Shown: one piece after another, positions 1 to 10,219 of the stretch | Position numbering within the stretch: the stretch's first letter is position 1 | How the letters are laid out: the number at the start of each line of letters is the position of its first letter | Assembly (NCBI RefSeq): GCF_020297365.1 | Contig: NZ_JAIXIG010000003.1 | Location: forward strand, 1 to 64,000 | Length of the DNA: 64,000 bases | Origin: Curtobacterium oceanosedimentum | GTDB taxonomy: Bacteria; Actinomycetota; Actinomycetes; Actinomycetales; Microbacteriaceae | Reading direction: 5' to 3' | Made by a program: the position numbers and the translations under genes | Notes under the pieces: model-generated | Seen by the model: the letters and a program-made list of their open reading frames with translations, nothing else | The model's database searches: none | Told to the model about the DNA's origin: nothing

Positions 1-1
1 C

Positions 2-2542
2 GTCGGCGTCCCCCTCCTGACCCCCGCCCCCGCTCCGGCTGCCGCCGCCGAGGACCTCGCGTCCCGCTTCACCCTCGCGGTGCTGCCGGACACGCAGTTC
101 TACTCGCGCTACTCGGCGTCGCAGTTCGTGCCGCGCTACGGCGACGACCCGTTCCACGTGCAGACGCAGTGGCTCGCCGACAACGCCGACGACCTGCGCA
201 TCCCGTTCGTGACGCACGTCGGCGACGTCGTCGACCAGGTCGGCCAGGCCGGCGAGTGGCAGGCAGCCGACCGGGCGATGTCCGTGCTCGACGACGCCGG
301 GCTGCCGTACAGCGTGACGACCGGCAACCACGACGTGCGGAACTCCGCCGACACCGTGTTCGACACCTCGTACGACCTGGCCGCCGAGCCGTACCTGCAG
401 ACCTTCCCGGCGTCCCGCGCGGCCGGGCAGCCGACCGTCGAGTCCGGCACGGACCGCACCGGGCTGAGCCAGTTCCACGTGTTCGAGGCCGAGGGGCAGC
501 GCTTCCTGTCGCTCGCGCTGCCGTGGCGTGCCTCGGACGAGACCCTGGCCTGGGCGAACCGCGTGATCGCCGACCACCCCACCCTGCCGACGATCCTCAC
601 CTCGCACGAGGTCATCAACATCGCCACCGACGGCCTCACCGCGGTGGACACGGCCTACGGCGAGCGCCTGTGGAAGAACGTCATCGCGCCGAACGACCAG
701 GTGTTCCTGACCCTCAACGGCCACTTCCACGGGTCCACGTGGAAGAGCCGCACGAACGACGCCGGGCACGCCGTCACGCAGGTGCTCATCGACCACCAGA
801 TGGACTACGAGGGCGGCGACGGCTACCTCGGCCTGATGGAGTTCGACCTGACCAACGGCACGCTCGCCATGCAGACCGCGTCGCCGTGGGTGACGTGGAA
901 GCCGACCGAGACGCTGACCTCGTACGACCAGCCGCTGCTCGACGGCGCGAACCAGCGCTACACGGTGCCCGTCGACTTCCGAACCCGGTTCGCCGGCTTC
1001 GCGCCGGACTTCCGCGCCGGCACCCCCGACGAGCCGCCGCTGATCGACCGCGCCCGCGCGATGCTGCTCGACGGCTTCCAGGGCGCACCGCCCGTCACGA
1101 CCGAGCTGCCCGGCGGACGTGCCGACCACACCGTGGTCGACGGCACCCTGGCCTGGTGGCGTCCCGGTGAGCAGGAGCCCGGCACCCTGGCTCCCGGCAG
1201 TACCGTCGCCGACGTCGTCGGTGACGCCGACCTCACCCGCATGACCCACGCCGAGTCCGGCTCCCCGACCGCGCAGGACGGCGACGTCACGATCGTGCCG
1301 GAGGCCCACCCGCTGTCGTCGGACGGCGCCGGCCTGTGCTTCGCGAACGCCGACAAGGCCGCGAAGCGCTTCAGCGCGCTGACCTCGCCCGGTGACACGA
1401 CCGTCGACCGTGCGACGTTCCCCGACGGCTACACGATCGAGACGTTCCTCGAGGTCGACCCGTCCTGGACCGACGGCGCGAACTCGTGGTCGAAGGCGAT
1501 CGTCCGCAGTGGCAACCGCTCGCAGATCGGCGTGCCGCAGACCCGCTGGGACTGGACGGCATCGCCCGCCGCGCTCGGCATCTCGAACCTCAAGGAGTTC
1601 CAGTGGACCGAGGTCACGGCGGACCCGGCGAAGGGTGACCGCACGGCCTGGTCCGGCGAGATCATCCCGGGCCGGTGGCTGCACGTCGCGCTCGTGAACG
1701 ACGTGGACGCCCGCACCACGACGATGTACGTCGACGGCGCCCCGGTGCTCCGCAACGCCACGGACACCGGCGGCCAGACCGTGCAGGACGGCATGCCGTG
1801 GCTGTTCGGCAGCGACTGGGTCGACGACGCCGCCACGAACGGTTGGAACGGCTGCATCGGCGAGACCCGCGTGGTCGACCACCCGATCGGTGCCGAGTCG
1901 TGGATGACCGCGCGCGCCGACCTCGACGCGCTGACCGTCGACGCACCCGGCACCGAGGTCGCTCCGAGCACGATCACGGGGTCCGGCCACCCGGGCGCCA
2001 CGGTCACGCTCTCCGGCGCGGTCGACGGCAGCACCGAGGTCGCCGAGGACGGCACCTGGTCGGTAGACGTCGCCGGCGAGGACGGCGACGTCGTCCGGGC
2101 AGCGGCCCTCGTCCGCGCCGCGGCGACCGGCGAGGCTCGGGCGGTGCAGTCGATCGGCACCCGCAGCGGGGACCCAGTCGCGTTCGCGGTCGCCCTGCCG
2201 GACGACGCCGACCCGACCGACCCGACGCCGACCGACCCGGCCCCGACCGACCCCGCGTCGCCCGCTCCCGGCGGCGGCACCGGTGGCGGCGGCGGCACCG
2301 GTGGCGGCGACGGGACGGGTGCCGGCGGCTCGCAGTCCCCCGCGCCGGGCACCGCGCTGCCGGGCGCGGACGGACCGGGCGCCGGTGACGGCACCGCTCC
2401 GCAGGGCGACCTCGCCTTCACCGGTGCGCACGGCCTGGGCCTGCTCGGGGTGACGGCGCTCCTGCTGCTCGCCGCGGGGACCGCGGTCCTCGTCCGCCGG
2501 CGGCTGGCCACGCTGCCCCGCGTCACGCCGACGGACCAGTAG
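2..2542 (+). CDS. Cell-wall-anchored metallophosphoesterase with LamG-like domain (5' end outside window)
   Basis: The reading frame is open from base 2, so the start and most of the signal peptide lie upstream; the first visible residues (VGVPLLTPAPAPAAAEDL) look like the end of a secretion signal. Calcineurin-like phosphoesterase motifs follow in order: PDTQF, GDVVD, GNHD, SHE and GHFH. A LamG/concanavalin-like segment (around ETFLEVDPSW), an Ig-like module and a long Thr/Pro/Asp then Gly-rich linker come next. The C-terminus has LAFTG, a hydrophobic helix and an RRR tail, which is a LAXTG sorting signal of the sortase E type. The protein is therefore probably exported and covalently linked to peptidoglycan, hydrolysing an extracellular phosphoester. 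The substrate cannot be told. The first metal motif reads DTQ rather than the common DxH. Confidence 0.88.
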   Translation, partial: VGVPLLTPAPAPAAAAEDLASRFTLAVLPDTQFYSRYSASQFVPRYGDDPFHVQTQWLADNADDLRIPFVTHVGDVVDQVGQAGEWQAADRAMSVLDDAGLPYSVTTGNHDVRNSADTVFDTSYDLAAEPYLQTFPASRAAGQPTVESGTDRTGLSQFHVFEAEGQRFLSLALPWRASDETLAWANRVIADHPTLPTILTSHEVINIATDGLTAVDTAYGERLWKNVIAPNDQVFLTLNGHFHGSTWKSRTNDAGHAVTQVLIDHQMDYEGGDGYLGLMEFDLTNGTLAMQTASPWVTWKPTETLTSYDQPLLDGANQRYTVPVDFRTRFAGFAPDFRAGTPDEPPLIDRARAMLLDGFQGAPPVTTELPGGRADHTVVDGTLAWWRPGEQEPGTLAPGSTVADVVGDADLTRMTHAESGSPTAQDGDVTIVPEAHPLSSDGAGLCFANADKAAKRFSALTSPGDTTVDRATFPDGYTIETFLEVDPSWTDGANSWSKAIVRSGNRSQIGVPQTRWDWTASPAALGISNLKEFQWTEVTADPAKGDRTAWSGEIIPGRWLHVALVNDVDARTTTMYVDGAPVLRNATDTGGQTVQDGMPWLFGSDWVDDAATNGWNGCIGETRVVDHPIGAESWMTARADLDALTVDAPGTEVAPSTITGSGHPGATVTLSGAVDGSTEVAEDGTWSVDVAGEDGDVVRAAALVRAAATGEARAVQSIGTRSGDPVAFAVALPDDADPTDPTPTDPAPTDPASPAPGGGTGGGGGTGGGDGTGAGGSQSPAPGTALPGADGPGAGDGTAPQGDLAFTGAHGLGLLGVTALLLLAAGTAVLVRRRLATLPRVTPTDQ

Positions 2543-2548
2543 CGACAC

Positions 2549-2594
2549 ACGGACGGGAGGCACGGTGCGGGCGCGCGCCGTGCCTCCCGTCCGT
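2549..2594. terminator. Hairpin terminator, GACGGGAGG palindrome family
   Basis: Perfect 17-bp arms (left 2549-2565, right 2578-2594) with a 12-nt loop lie 6 bp after the stop of the metallophosphoesterase gene. The arm begins ACGGACGGGAGGCACGG, matching the family also found near 34.65, 37.35, 43.47, 53.35 and 59.53 kb. There is no U-tract. Confidence 0.75.
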
Positions 2595-2693
2595 CGTCCG
2601 GTCGCGGCACACGACCCGCCCACCGGGACGGGGTGCGCGGACGCGCCGACGCGGGACGGCCCTGCGGGGCGGTCCACGTGGTGAGGTGGACCC

Positions 2694-3671
2694 ATGACCG
2701 ACGAGCTCGTGCCGTGGTTGGTCGCCGGGGGGCTCGCCGTCGTGGTGGTCGTCCTGGTGGTCCTGCTGCGGCGACACCGCACCGCCGCCCGCTCCGAGCT
2801 CGACGCCGCCGACCGGGCGCGCCGGGACGAACTCGCGCAGCGCGAGGCGGCGCACCGCGACGAGACCGCCCGCATCGAGGCGGACCGTGCGGCGCAGGTC
2901 GAGGCCGCGGAGTCCCGCCGTCGCGACGCCGTCTCCGAAGCCGAGGAGAGCCGTGCGCTCCTGCGCCGGGGCATGAAGTGGGAGGAGGCGTCGGAACAGG
3001 CGATCCTCCGGGCCTGCCGTGCCGCGGGGGTGAGCGGCGTGCTCATGACGAACGTCGTCTTCGTGCCCGTCGGCGAGACCGAGCAGGGATCACGGCGGAC
3101 GTTCGTGGCACAGGCCGACCACGTGCTGGTCTCCGAGTCCGGGCGGGGCCTGGTGATCGAGAGCAAGCGGTGGGGCGGCATCGTGTTCGACGGGCGTCGG
3201 CCGAGCGAGGTCCACCCGGCGTTCCGCAACCTGGTCGACGAGTCGTCCCTCGTGCCGCCGTTCGCCGTCCAGGTGCAGAGCCGGACCGTGCTGAACGCCG
3301 ACGAGGAGGCCGAGAACTGGTGGCGCGTGCGGGTGCAGGCCAAGAGCGCCTCCCCCGCTCAGCAGGTCCGCCAGCAGGCCCGTCGGCTCGCACGCTTCGT
3401 CGACGAGCGGACGGGTGTCTCCCGCACGTGGTTCGACACCTGCGTGTTCTACTCGTCGCCGACGGCCACCGCCTTCGTGCAGGCGGAGGACCGCAGCGGC
3501 ACCGTGGCCACGAGCATCGTGACGAACGACCACGAGCTGCAGTCGGCGCTCGCGGCCTGGGCGGCGAAGGACTCCGTGCCGAACCGGGCGCGGGCCGACG
3601 CGGTCGTGCGGGTCCTGGCCGGGCAGGGCGCCCACGCGATCACGGTCGGGAACTACCGCCTGCCGGAGTGA
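2694..3671 (+). CDS. Membrane-anchored NERD-domain (nuclease-related) protein
   Basis: The 325-residue protein has one N-terminal membrane helix (about residues 6-24, rich in Val/Leu), then a charged Ala/Glu/Arg coiled coil to about residue 100, then a NERD domain. The NERD core is visible as QADHVLVSE followed by GLVIESKRW, giving the D-x-E-x-K arrangement of PD-(D/E)XK-like folds. NERD proteins are thought to act on DNA, but substrates are mostly unknown. The ATG is preceded by a purine-rich GGTGAGGTGG site. It stands alone between a terminator and the convergent phosphatase gene, 15 bp from that gene's stop. Confidence 0.8.
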   Translation: MTDELVPWLVAGGLAVVVVVLVVLLRRHRTAARSELDAADRARRDELAQREAAHRDETARIEADRAAQVEAAESRRRDAVSEAEESRALLRRGMKWEEASEQAILRACRAAGVSGVLMTNVVFVPVGETEQGSRRTFVAQADHVLVSESGRGLVIESKRWGGIVFDGRRPSEVHPAFRNLVDESSLVPPFAVQVQSRTVLNADEEAENWWRVRVQAKSASPAQQVRQQARRLARFVDERTGVSRTWFDTCVFYSSPTATAFVQAEDRSGTVATSIVTNDHELQSALAAWAAKDSVPNRARADAVVRVLAGQGAHAITVGNYRLPE

Positions 3672-3686
3672 GCGGCCGGTCGGCGC

Positions 3687-4246
3687 TCAGGACACGGCGC
3701 GCAACGCGTCGGCGATGGTGACCAGCGCCGAGTCGATCTCGTCGGCGACCCGCACGTGCGTGGACTCCGAGCGGCGGTAGGGGTCCTCGACGTCGTCGGC
3801 GGCCGGGTCGGCGGGCGGCGGCACCACACCGCGGAGTCGGGCGACCCGTTCCACGAGCTCCTGCGGCGACCCGACGTCGGCCAGGTCCCCCGGCTCGAGC
3901 CCGTCGATGACCCGCGCGAACTGCTTGATCGTGAACGCACGCTTCGACGCCCGGGGCGCCAGCCCCACCGCGGCGGCACGGTGTGACCGCTCCGCCGTCA
4001 GGACGAGGTCGGCCGACGCAACGATCTCGGGCGTCAGGTACCGCGACCGGTGTCCGGACGGGTCGCCGCCCAGCCGCACGGACTGCGCCGCGGCGGCGGC
4101 GTCCATCGGGGCGCCGTCCTGGGCGATGGTGCCGGCCGACTCGACCACGAACGCGGGTGCGTCCGGGCCGAGTCGCGCCGTCAGGACCTGCGCGCCGAGC
4201 GGCGACCGGCAGATGTTGCCGCTGCAGACGAACAGGACCCGCACGG

Positions 4247-4250
<4 letters not shown>
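3687..4250 (-). CDS. Low-molecular-weight protein-tyrosine phosphatase
   Basis: The 187-residue cytoplasmic phosphatase carries the CX5RS loop near the N-terminus ([11 protein letters not shown]) and the general-acid DP motif in VEDPY. LMW-PTPs dephosphorylate protein tyrosines, in many bacteria those of polysaccharide-synthesis kinases; the substrate here is unknown. The GTG start overlaps the purA stop by four bases (GTGA), so translation is probably coupled to purA. A second in-frame GTG two codons downstream is an alternative start. Confidence 0.88.
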
Positions 4251-5545
<1,295 letters not shown>

Positions 5546-5754
5546 CTGGTTCTCCTCACGTTGGCGGAGGACCGCACACGGCCGTCCGGGCCGGTGGTCC
5601 ACCCGAGTCTATCGGCTGGACACCTCCGCGCCACCCGGTGTGACGCACGGAGCCGCGTTCCGCCCCTGTCCGCATCCGGCACACCTGGGTGCCCGTCCGG
5701 GGCGGCCGGAGCACGGTCGGACGCGTCAGATCCCACCATCGGAAGGAGCACGAC

Positions 5755-5928
5755 ATGAGCGACCTCGGCGACAAGGCGAAGGACTTCGCGAACAGCGACA
5801 AGGGCGAGCAGGCGACGGACGCCGGTCTCGGCAAGGCCGGCGACGCAGCCGACAAGGCGACCGGCGGCGGCCACGGCGACCAGATCGACAAGGCGGAGCA
5901 CGCCGCCGACGACAAGATCGGCAACTGA
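5755..5928 (+). CDS. Rv0909/MT0933-type antitoxin-like small protein
   Basis: A 57-residue, highly charged protein rich in Asp, Lys, Gly and Ala (begins MSDLGDKAKDFANSDKGEQ) whose length and composition match the MT0933-type antitoxin family of actinobacteria. GGAAGGAG precedes the ATG. No partner toxin gene is next to it: purA diverges upstream and a convergent 54-codon gene lies downstream. Members of this family are often solitary and CsbD-like, so a stress-related role is as likely as a toxin-antitoxin role. Confidence 0.75.
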   Translation: MSDLGDKAKDFANSDKGEQATDAGLGKAGDAADKATGGGHGDQIDKAEHAADDKIGN

Positions 5929-5948
5929 CGTCCGCGACGTCCCCACCA

Positions 5949-5996
5949 ACGCAACAGGAGGCGCGGTGCCAGCTGGCACCGCGCCTCCTGTTGCGT
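5949..5996. terminator. 48-bp perfect loopless palindrome (bidirectional terminator)
   Basis: Both halves (5949-5972 and 5973-5996) are exact reverse complements around a central AGCT. It lies between two convergent genes, 20 bp past the antitoxin-like stop and 38 bp past the stop of the small minus-strand gene, so it can serve both. The arm contains GGAGGCGCGGTGCCAG, a variant of the GGGAGGCCCGGTGCCAG arm at 43467-43512. Confidence 0.75.
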
Positions 5997-6034
5997 CGAC
6001 CGTCGCGTCGAGCGCGACGCGACCGACCCCGGGG

Positions 6035-6199
6035 TCAGCTCCGGAAGAAGTCCTGGTAGGACGGATCGCCCACGGGCTGCGAGTGCCCGGGCTCCGCCAG
6101 CCGCTGCTCGATCATCGCCTGGATGACGTCGGGCGGGGTGAGTCCACGACGGCGCCACTCGACCGGGTTGGACCGGAGCTGCTTCAGCGTGTTCTGCAT
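6035..6199 (-). CDS. Small hypothetical protein (54 aa)
   Basis: The frame reads MQNTLKQLRSNPVEWRRRGL and continues to DPSYQDFFRS, ending at TGA. The composition is that of a real protein (no Arg/Pro shadow bias, amphipathic start, one Trp, two Phe), and it fills an otherwise empty stretch with a proper terminator after its stop. No strong Shine-Dalgarno is seen. The upstream AT-rich patch holds AGTTTGTCTAACT (about 6226-6238), an imperfect palindrome that could be an operator. Function unknown. Confidence 0.5.
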   Translation of the reverse strand: MQNTLKQLRSNPVEWRRRGLTPPDVIQAMIEQRLAEPGHSQPVGDPSYQDFFRS

Positions 6200-6290
6200 G
6201 CCTGCAACACTGGCAGCACTTCACTAGTTTGTCTAACTACCTGTCCTGTAGGCGCACCACCCGGAGTGCCCGGTGCGCCCGGTTCGCTTC

Positions 6291-6341
6291 GTGAGCAGAA
6301 GATGTCGGGTCCGAACTCGGGACCCGACATCTTCTGCTCAC
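6291..6341. repeat. 51-bp palindromic element, copy 1
   Basis: Two perfect 21-bp arms enclose a 9-nt loop. The outer 12 bases are GTGAGCAGAAGA / TCTTCTGCTCAC, identical to the copy at 14851. It lies 31 bp past the subtilase stop (minus strand), a terminator position. See the finding on this family. Confidence 0.85.
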
Positions 6342-6372
6342 CATGTGCGCGCGAGCGGCGCGCTACCACGCC

Positions 6373-9300
6373 CTAGCGGCGCGTGACCTTCGCGGTCGCC
6401 TTCGACTTCGCCGTGCCGTCCGCGTAGCCGGAGGCGTGCGCGGTGACCACGACGCTCATCCGGTGCCCGAGGTCGGACGAACCGAGCTTGTACTTCGTGC
6501 CGGTGGCCTGCTCGACGACCTTGCCGTCGCGCAACCACTGGTACTTGTACGTCGCCTTGGTCGTGCTCCACGTGCCGTGCTTCGCCGCCAGGGTCGATCC
6601 GACCTTCGGGGTCCCGCTCACCGTCACCGCGCTGCCCTTCGCCAGCGCGAGCGTCGGGGGGATCACCGTGATCGTCGACGTGTCGGCCTGCTTGCCCGCG
6701 GCGTTGCCCAGGTGCAGCACCAGCACGGTGGCCTTGGTGACACCCGAGGCTCGGGTGACCGTGAGCGAGCCAGCGTCGGCGAACAGCGTGCCGGTCGTAC
6801 CCCGCTGCGAGAACGTCAGCGCCGGCTTCGACGGGTCGAACGAAGCCGTCCGGGTCTCGTCCACCACCGAGGAACCGCTGGTCGCGGCGCCCGGGGCGTA
6901 GGCCGACTCGGTGAGCACCGAGTAGTCGAACTTCGACGAGGCGCCGATGACCGATCCACCGACGGTCAGCACCTTGACGGAGCTGTCGAAGGTGTTCACG
7001 TCCTGACCGGGCGCTCCGCCGTTGAGCGGCTGCGCGTCGACCGTCTTGCCGGTGGCCAGGTCGACGGTCGTGGCGAACGTCGCGTCCACCGTCGCCGACT
7101 TGGCGTCGTAGACCAGGTAGTCCGGCTCGCCGTCACGGTCGGTGTCGATGAGGACCTCGACGTTGGTCACGGCGCCGGGGTTGGCGTCGGGGCCGTCGGT
7201 CTGCACGCCGAAGGCGAGCGTGTCGGACGCCTTGTCGTACGCGGCACCGAACGAGCGGACGTCAGCGGCCCGCAGCGAGCGCGTCGCCGCACCCTCCGGG
7301 AACTCCTCCGCCGGGTCCGTGCCACCGAGCACGAACGGGGCGACGGTGGAGCGGTACCCGCTGGTCAGGCCGCCCTGGTCGAACGTGCGGCCCTTCAGGG
7401 TGAGCTCCGCCGACTTGCCGGGGCCCGTGAAGGGCACGGTCGTCCGCGCACGGACGGCGCTGACCGGCTTCGGGGCCACGTAGGTCCCGACGCGCAGCGG
7501 CACGGCCGTCGTGTCGGTCGGCGTGAGGGCCACGACCCCCGAGGCCGCGGTCACGAACTCGCGCTGGTAGCCCTGCTGCACGGCATCCTGCGTCGGGTCG
7601 ATCACGCGGCGCAGCTGCGTCGGGTCGGCGACGGAGAACGTCACCTTCACCGTCGCGGTGCGGTTCGCCGGGACGGTGACCCGCTCCTTGTCGAGCGTGA
7701 GCGTCACACCGGGCTGCGTCACCTGCGGCAGGTACGCCACGTCGTAGGTGTGCGCGACGCCGTCGGTGTTGGCGATCTGCAGGGTGCGGGTGTCGCTGGT
7801 CGCGCCGGCGACCTCGACGACGCCGAACGAGGCGGTGACGAGCAGGTCGTTCTCGACGCTCCGCACGGTGGTGCCGGCGTTCACGGCCTGCAGGGCGTCG
7901 ACACGGCCGGTGCCCTGGCGGAGCAGGGTCGCCGAACGGTTGCCGTCCTTCACGTCGTGCGTCGCGGTGTTCATGAGTGCCGCCTTGACCTGCGGTGCGG
8001 TCCACTCGGGGTGCGACTGGAACGTCAGCGCCGCGATGCCCGCGACGTCCGGCGTGGCCATCGAGGTGCCGCTCATCGACATGCGGCCGTCACCGGTGCC
8101 GTTGGCCGCCGAGATCACGTTGACCCCGGGGCCGGCGATGTCCGGCTTGACGATGTCGTTGAACGACCCGTGCACGCCCCGGCTGGTGAACGGCGCGAGC
8201 GTGTTCACGGCCTCCGGGTCGGTGGCGAGCTCGAAGCCCTGCAGCTCCTCGGCGAAGCGCACGTGCAGCGTGCCCGCCGTCGCGGCGGCCTGGAGGCTCG
8301 TCACGGCATCGCGCGTCAGCTCGGCACCCGGGATGGTCGCGTTGCCACCGATGCCAGAGTCGAACGTGTTGATCGTGCCCGCCAGGAGCACGCCGACGCC
8401 GCCCGCGGCCTCGACGTTGCCGAAGCGCACGCCGGAACCGCACTCGAGTGCGCCGTCCGTCCACTTCAGCCAGACCACCTTGCCGGCGATCCGGGCTGCC
8501 TCGTCGGCGCTGAACGCCGCGCAGCCGTCGATGTTCGTGGTCGGGACGACGACGTCGCCCTCGACCGGCAGCTCGCCCTGGAAGTTCTGCGAGTACTGCG
8601 CGCGGTAGGTCTTCGCGACGTCGCTCGGTGCGGTGACCTCGACGCCGTCGTACAGCGACTGCCCGGTGGCGCTCGCGGCGACGGTGAGGGCACCCTCGGC
8701 GTTGCCCGGGGAGCCACCGATGTCGGTGAAGTCGTCGGCGTTGCCCGAGGCGATCACGGGGAGCACCCCGCGCGCGGTCAGGGCGTCGATCTTCGCGTTG
8801 TCGGGGTCGTCCGGTGCGCCGTAGTCGGAGCCGAGCGACAGGTTCAGGACGTTGATGTCCTTGCCCTCGGTGAGCGCCTGGCCCACCCAGTCGAGCGCGG
8901 CACCGGTGACGTCGGTCGAGCCGCCGTTGTCGCCGAACACCTTGAGGGCGTACAGACCGGCCTCGGGCGCGGTGCCCGGGCCGATCCACATGTCCTGCAC
9001 CTGCTGGTTGGTGAGCTCGGTGTAGTCACCGTCGAACCGCTGCTTGTCGGCGGTCAGGCCGTACCCGGCGATCGAACCGGCCACGTGGGTGCCGTGGTCG
9101 CCGCCCCTGCCGTCGATCGGGTTCGCGTCGGGCGCGGGCACCGGGTCGTAGGCGTCGGGGTCCGTCGGGTCCGCGTTGTAGGTGGCGCCGGCGAAGTCGT
9201 ACCCGCCGAGGAACTTCGACGCGTCGTACAGGCTGGCGTCCGGAGCGCCACCGCTGGCGTCCGCCAGGGCCTGCTGGTAGGCGGCCGTGGTGCCGGGGCC

Positions 9301-10062
9301 GCCGAAGTCGGCCTGGGTGTAGTCGAGCCCGGTGTCGAGGACCGCGACGTTGACGCCCTCGCCGGTGTGCCCGGTCTGCTGCCACGCGTCGAGCGCACGG
9401 GTGTAGACGTCGCTCGCGGCGTTCTTCGGCGCGACACCGTCGGCACCGGGCTGCACGAGGCTCGGGTCCACGCCCGAGGGAGCGACGCCCGCGTCCGGCA
9501 GGACCGTCGGCTCGACGATCTTCTTCGGGGTGAGCGGGATGATGCTCGCCACGTCGGAGCGCTTCGCGAGCTGTTGGAACGCGTCGACGTCGGCGACGAC
9601 CGCGACACCGGGGACGGTGTACTCCGTCGCGTACAGCTCCGTCGCGTCGGCGTCGGCCCGCTCGACGGCCGAGCGCACGGCCTCGACCGTCGACTGGATC
9701 GCCTTGACGCGGTTCTTGGCGGCCGACGACGGCGCGCGGGAACCGGACAGGTCGCCGCCCTTCGCCTCGGCGTCGACCTCGAGGGCGCCCTGGCCGGTCG
9801 TGCGGATGAACGCCGCGACCGTCTTCGTCGGCTTGGCGTCCCGCAGCGGTGCGGCGAGCTTGAGGTCCGCCACGGACTGTCCGGCCGGAGCAGCGGAAGC
9901 CGCACCCCCGACGGCGAGACCGCCGCACGCCAGGGTCGCGGCGGCGATGCCGGCGGTCAGGACGCGTGCGACGCGGTGGGAGGAGGGGTTCGGGTTCGGG
10001 TTCGGGTTCGGGTTCTGGTTCGGGTTCTGGTTCGGGTTCTGGTTCGGTGTTGCACGGTTCAA
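6373..10062 (-). CDS. Secreted subtilisin-like serine protease (S8) with PA insert and C-terminal Ig-like domain
   Basis: A secreted protease of about 1229 residues. The catalytic triad is visible: Asp in VAVLDTGLDY (about residue 243), His in GDHGTHVAG (about 325) and Ser in GTSMATPDVAG (about 667). The long His-Ser gap holds a protease-associated insert. Fibronectin-like stretches follow, and the last 90 residues (VTVSGTPKVGSTL ... YKYQWLRDG) form an Ig-like repeat typical of actinobacterial exoproteins. A GTG at 10071 overlaps the AGGAG sequence, so the TTG at 10062, eight bases after that site, is the better start. The signal peptide (RVARVLTAGIAAATLACGG) is preceded by an unusual Asn-Pro/Asn-Gln repeat encoded by a DNA hexamer. 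Likely role: extracellular protein degradation. Confidence 0.93.
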   Translation of the reverse strand: MNRATPNQNPNQNPNQNPNPNPNPNPSSHRVARVLTAGIAAATLACGGLAVGGAASAAPAGQSVADLKLAAPLRDAKPTKTVAAFIRTTGQGALEVDAEAKGGDLSGSRAPSSAAKNRVKAIQSTVEAVRSAVERADADATELYATEYTVPGVAVVADVDAFQQLAKRSDVASIIPLTPKKIVEPTVLPDAGVAPSGVDPSLVQPGADGVAPKNAASDVYTRALDAWQQTGHTGEGVNVAVLDTGLDYTQADFGGPGTTAAYQQALADASGGAPDASLYDASKFLGGYDFAGATYNADPTDPDAYDPVPAPDANPIDGRGGDHGTHVAGSIAGYGLTADKQRFDGDYTELTNQQVQDMWIGPGTAPEAGLYALKVFGDNGGSTDVTGAALDWVGQALTEGKDINVLNLSLGSDYGAPDDPDNAKIDALTARGVLPVIASGNADDFTDIGGSPGNAEGALTVAASATGQSLYDGVEVTAPSDVAKTYRAQYSQNFQGELPVEGDVVVPTTNIDGCAAFSADEAARIAGKVVWLKWTDGALECGSGVRFGNVEAAGGVGVLLAGTINTFDSGIGGNATIPGAELTRDAVTSLQAAATAGTLHVRFAEELQGFELATDPEAVNTLAPFTSRGVHGSFNDIVKPDIAGPGVNVISAANGTGDGRMSMSGTSMATPDVAGIAALTFQSHPEWTAPQVKAALMNTATHDVKDGNRSATLLRQGTGRVDALQAVNAGTTVRSVENDLLVTASFGVVEVAGATSDTRTLQIANTDGVAHTYDVAYLPQVTQPGVTLTLDKERVTVPANRTATVKVTFSVADPTQLRRVIDPTQDAVQQGYQREFVTAASGVVALTPTDTTAVPLRVGTYVAPKPVSAVRARTTVPFTGPGKSAELTLKGRTFDQGGLTSGYRSTVAPFVLGGTDPAEEFPEGAATRSLRAADVRSFGAAYDKASDTLAFGVQTDGPDANPGAVTNVEVLIDTDRDGEPDYLVYDAKSATVDATFATTVDLATGKTVDAQPLNGGAPGQDVNTFDSSVKVLTVGGSVIGASSKFDYSVLTESAYAPGAATSGSSVVDETRTASFDPSKPALTFSQRGTTGTLFADAGSLTVTRASGVTKATVLVLHLGNAAGKQADTSTITVIPPTLALAKGSAVTVSGTPKVGSTLAAKHGTWSTTKATYKYQWLRDGKVVEQATGTKYKLGSSDLGHRMSVVVTAHASGYADGTAKSKATAKVTRR
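9987..10046. repeat. Ten tandem GGTTCG/GGTTCT hexamers inside the subtilase gene
   Basis: Ten uninterrupted 6-bp units (GGTTCG or GGTTCT). On the coding strand they give alternating Asn-Pro and Asn-Gln pairs directly before the signal-peptide core. Copy-number change would alter length but not frame. Confidence 0.9.
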
Positions 10063-10184
10063 AGAGGGCACTCCTGGCTCAGTCCGTGGTTCGCATGAGA
10101 TTCCTGTGAAGCTATGCGTTCGCTCTCAGGTCGCACAGTCCGCACTTCGGGGGACACCCCCGTCCGGGGGTCGTCACTGCTAAC

Positions 10185-10213
10185 TTGCACAGGCTTGTGC
10201 ACGTTATTACGAT
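10185..10213 (+). promoter_or_regulatory. Promoter with embedded palindromic operator for the TetR-ABC-YhgE operon
   Basis: TTGCAC (10185-10190), a 17-bp spacer and TACGAT (10208-10213) form a good vegetative promoter. Transcription should begin at or next to the GTG at 10220, giving a leaderless mRNA. TGCACA-GGCT-TGTGCA (10186-10201) is a perfect 6-bp-arm palindrome overlapping the -35 and spacer, the expected place for autorepression by the TetR protein encoded next. Confidence 0.65.
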
Positions 10214-10219
10214 GAAGGC

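Noticed and set aside
5755..6199. Complete toxin-antitoxin pair with the small antitoxin-like gene
   Set aside because: The only nearby small gene is convergent and separated by a terminator, unlike co-transcribed toxin-antitoxin pairs.
6343..10098. Very long plus-strand ORF (about 1250 codons) opposite the subtilase gene
   Set aside because: It is an antisense shadow caused by high GC content; its product is Arg/Gly/Val-rich without domains, and the minus strand has clear subtilase motifs.
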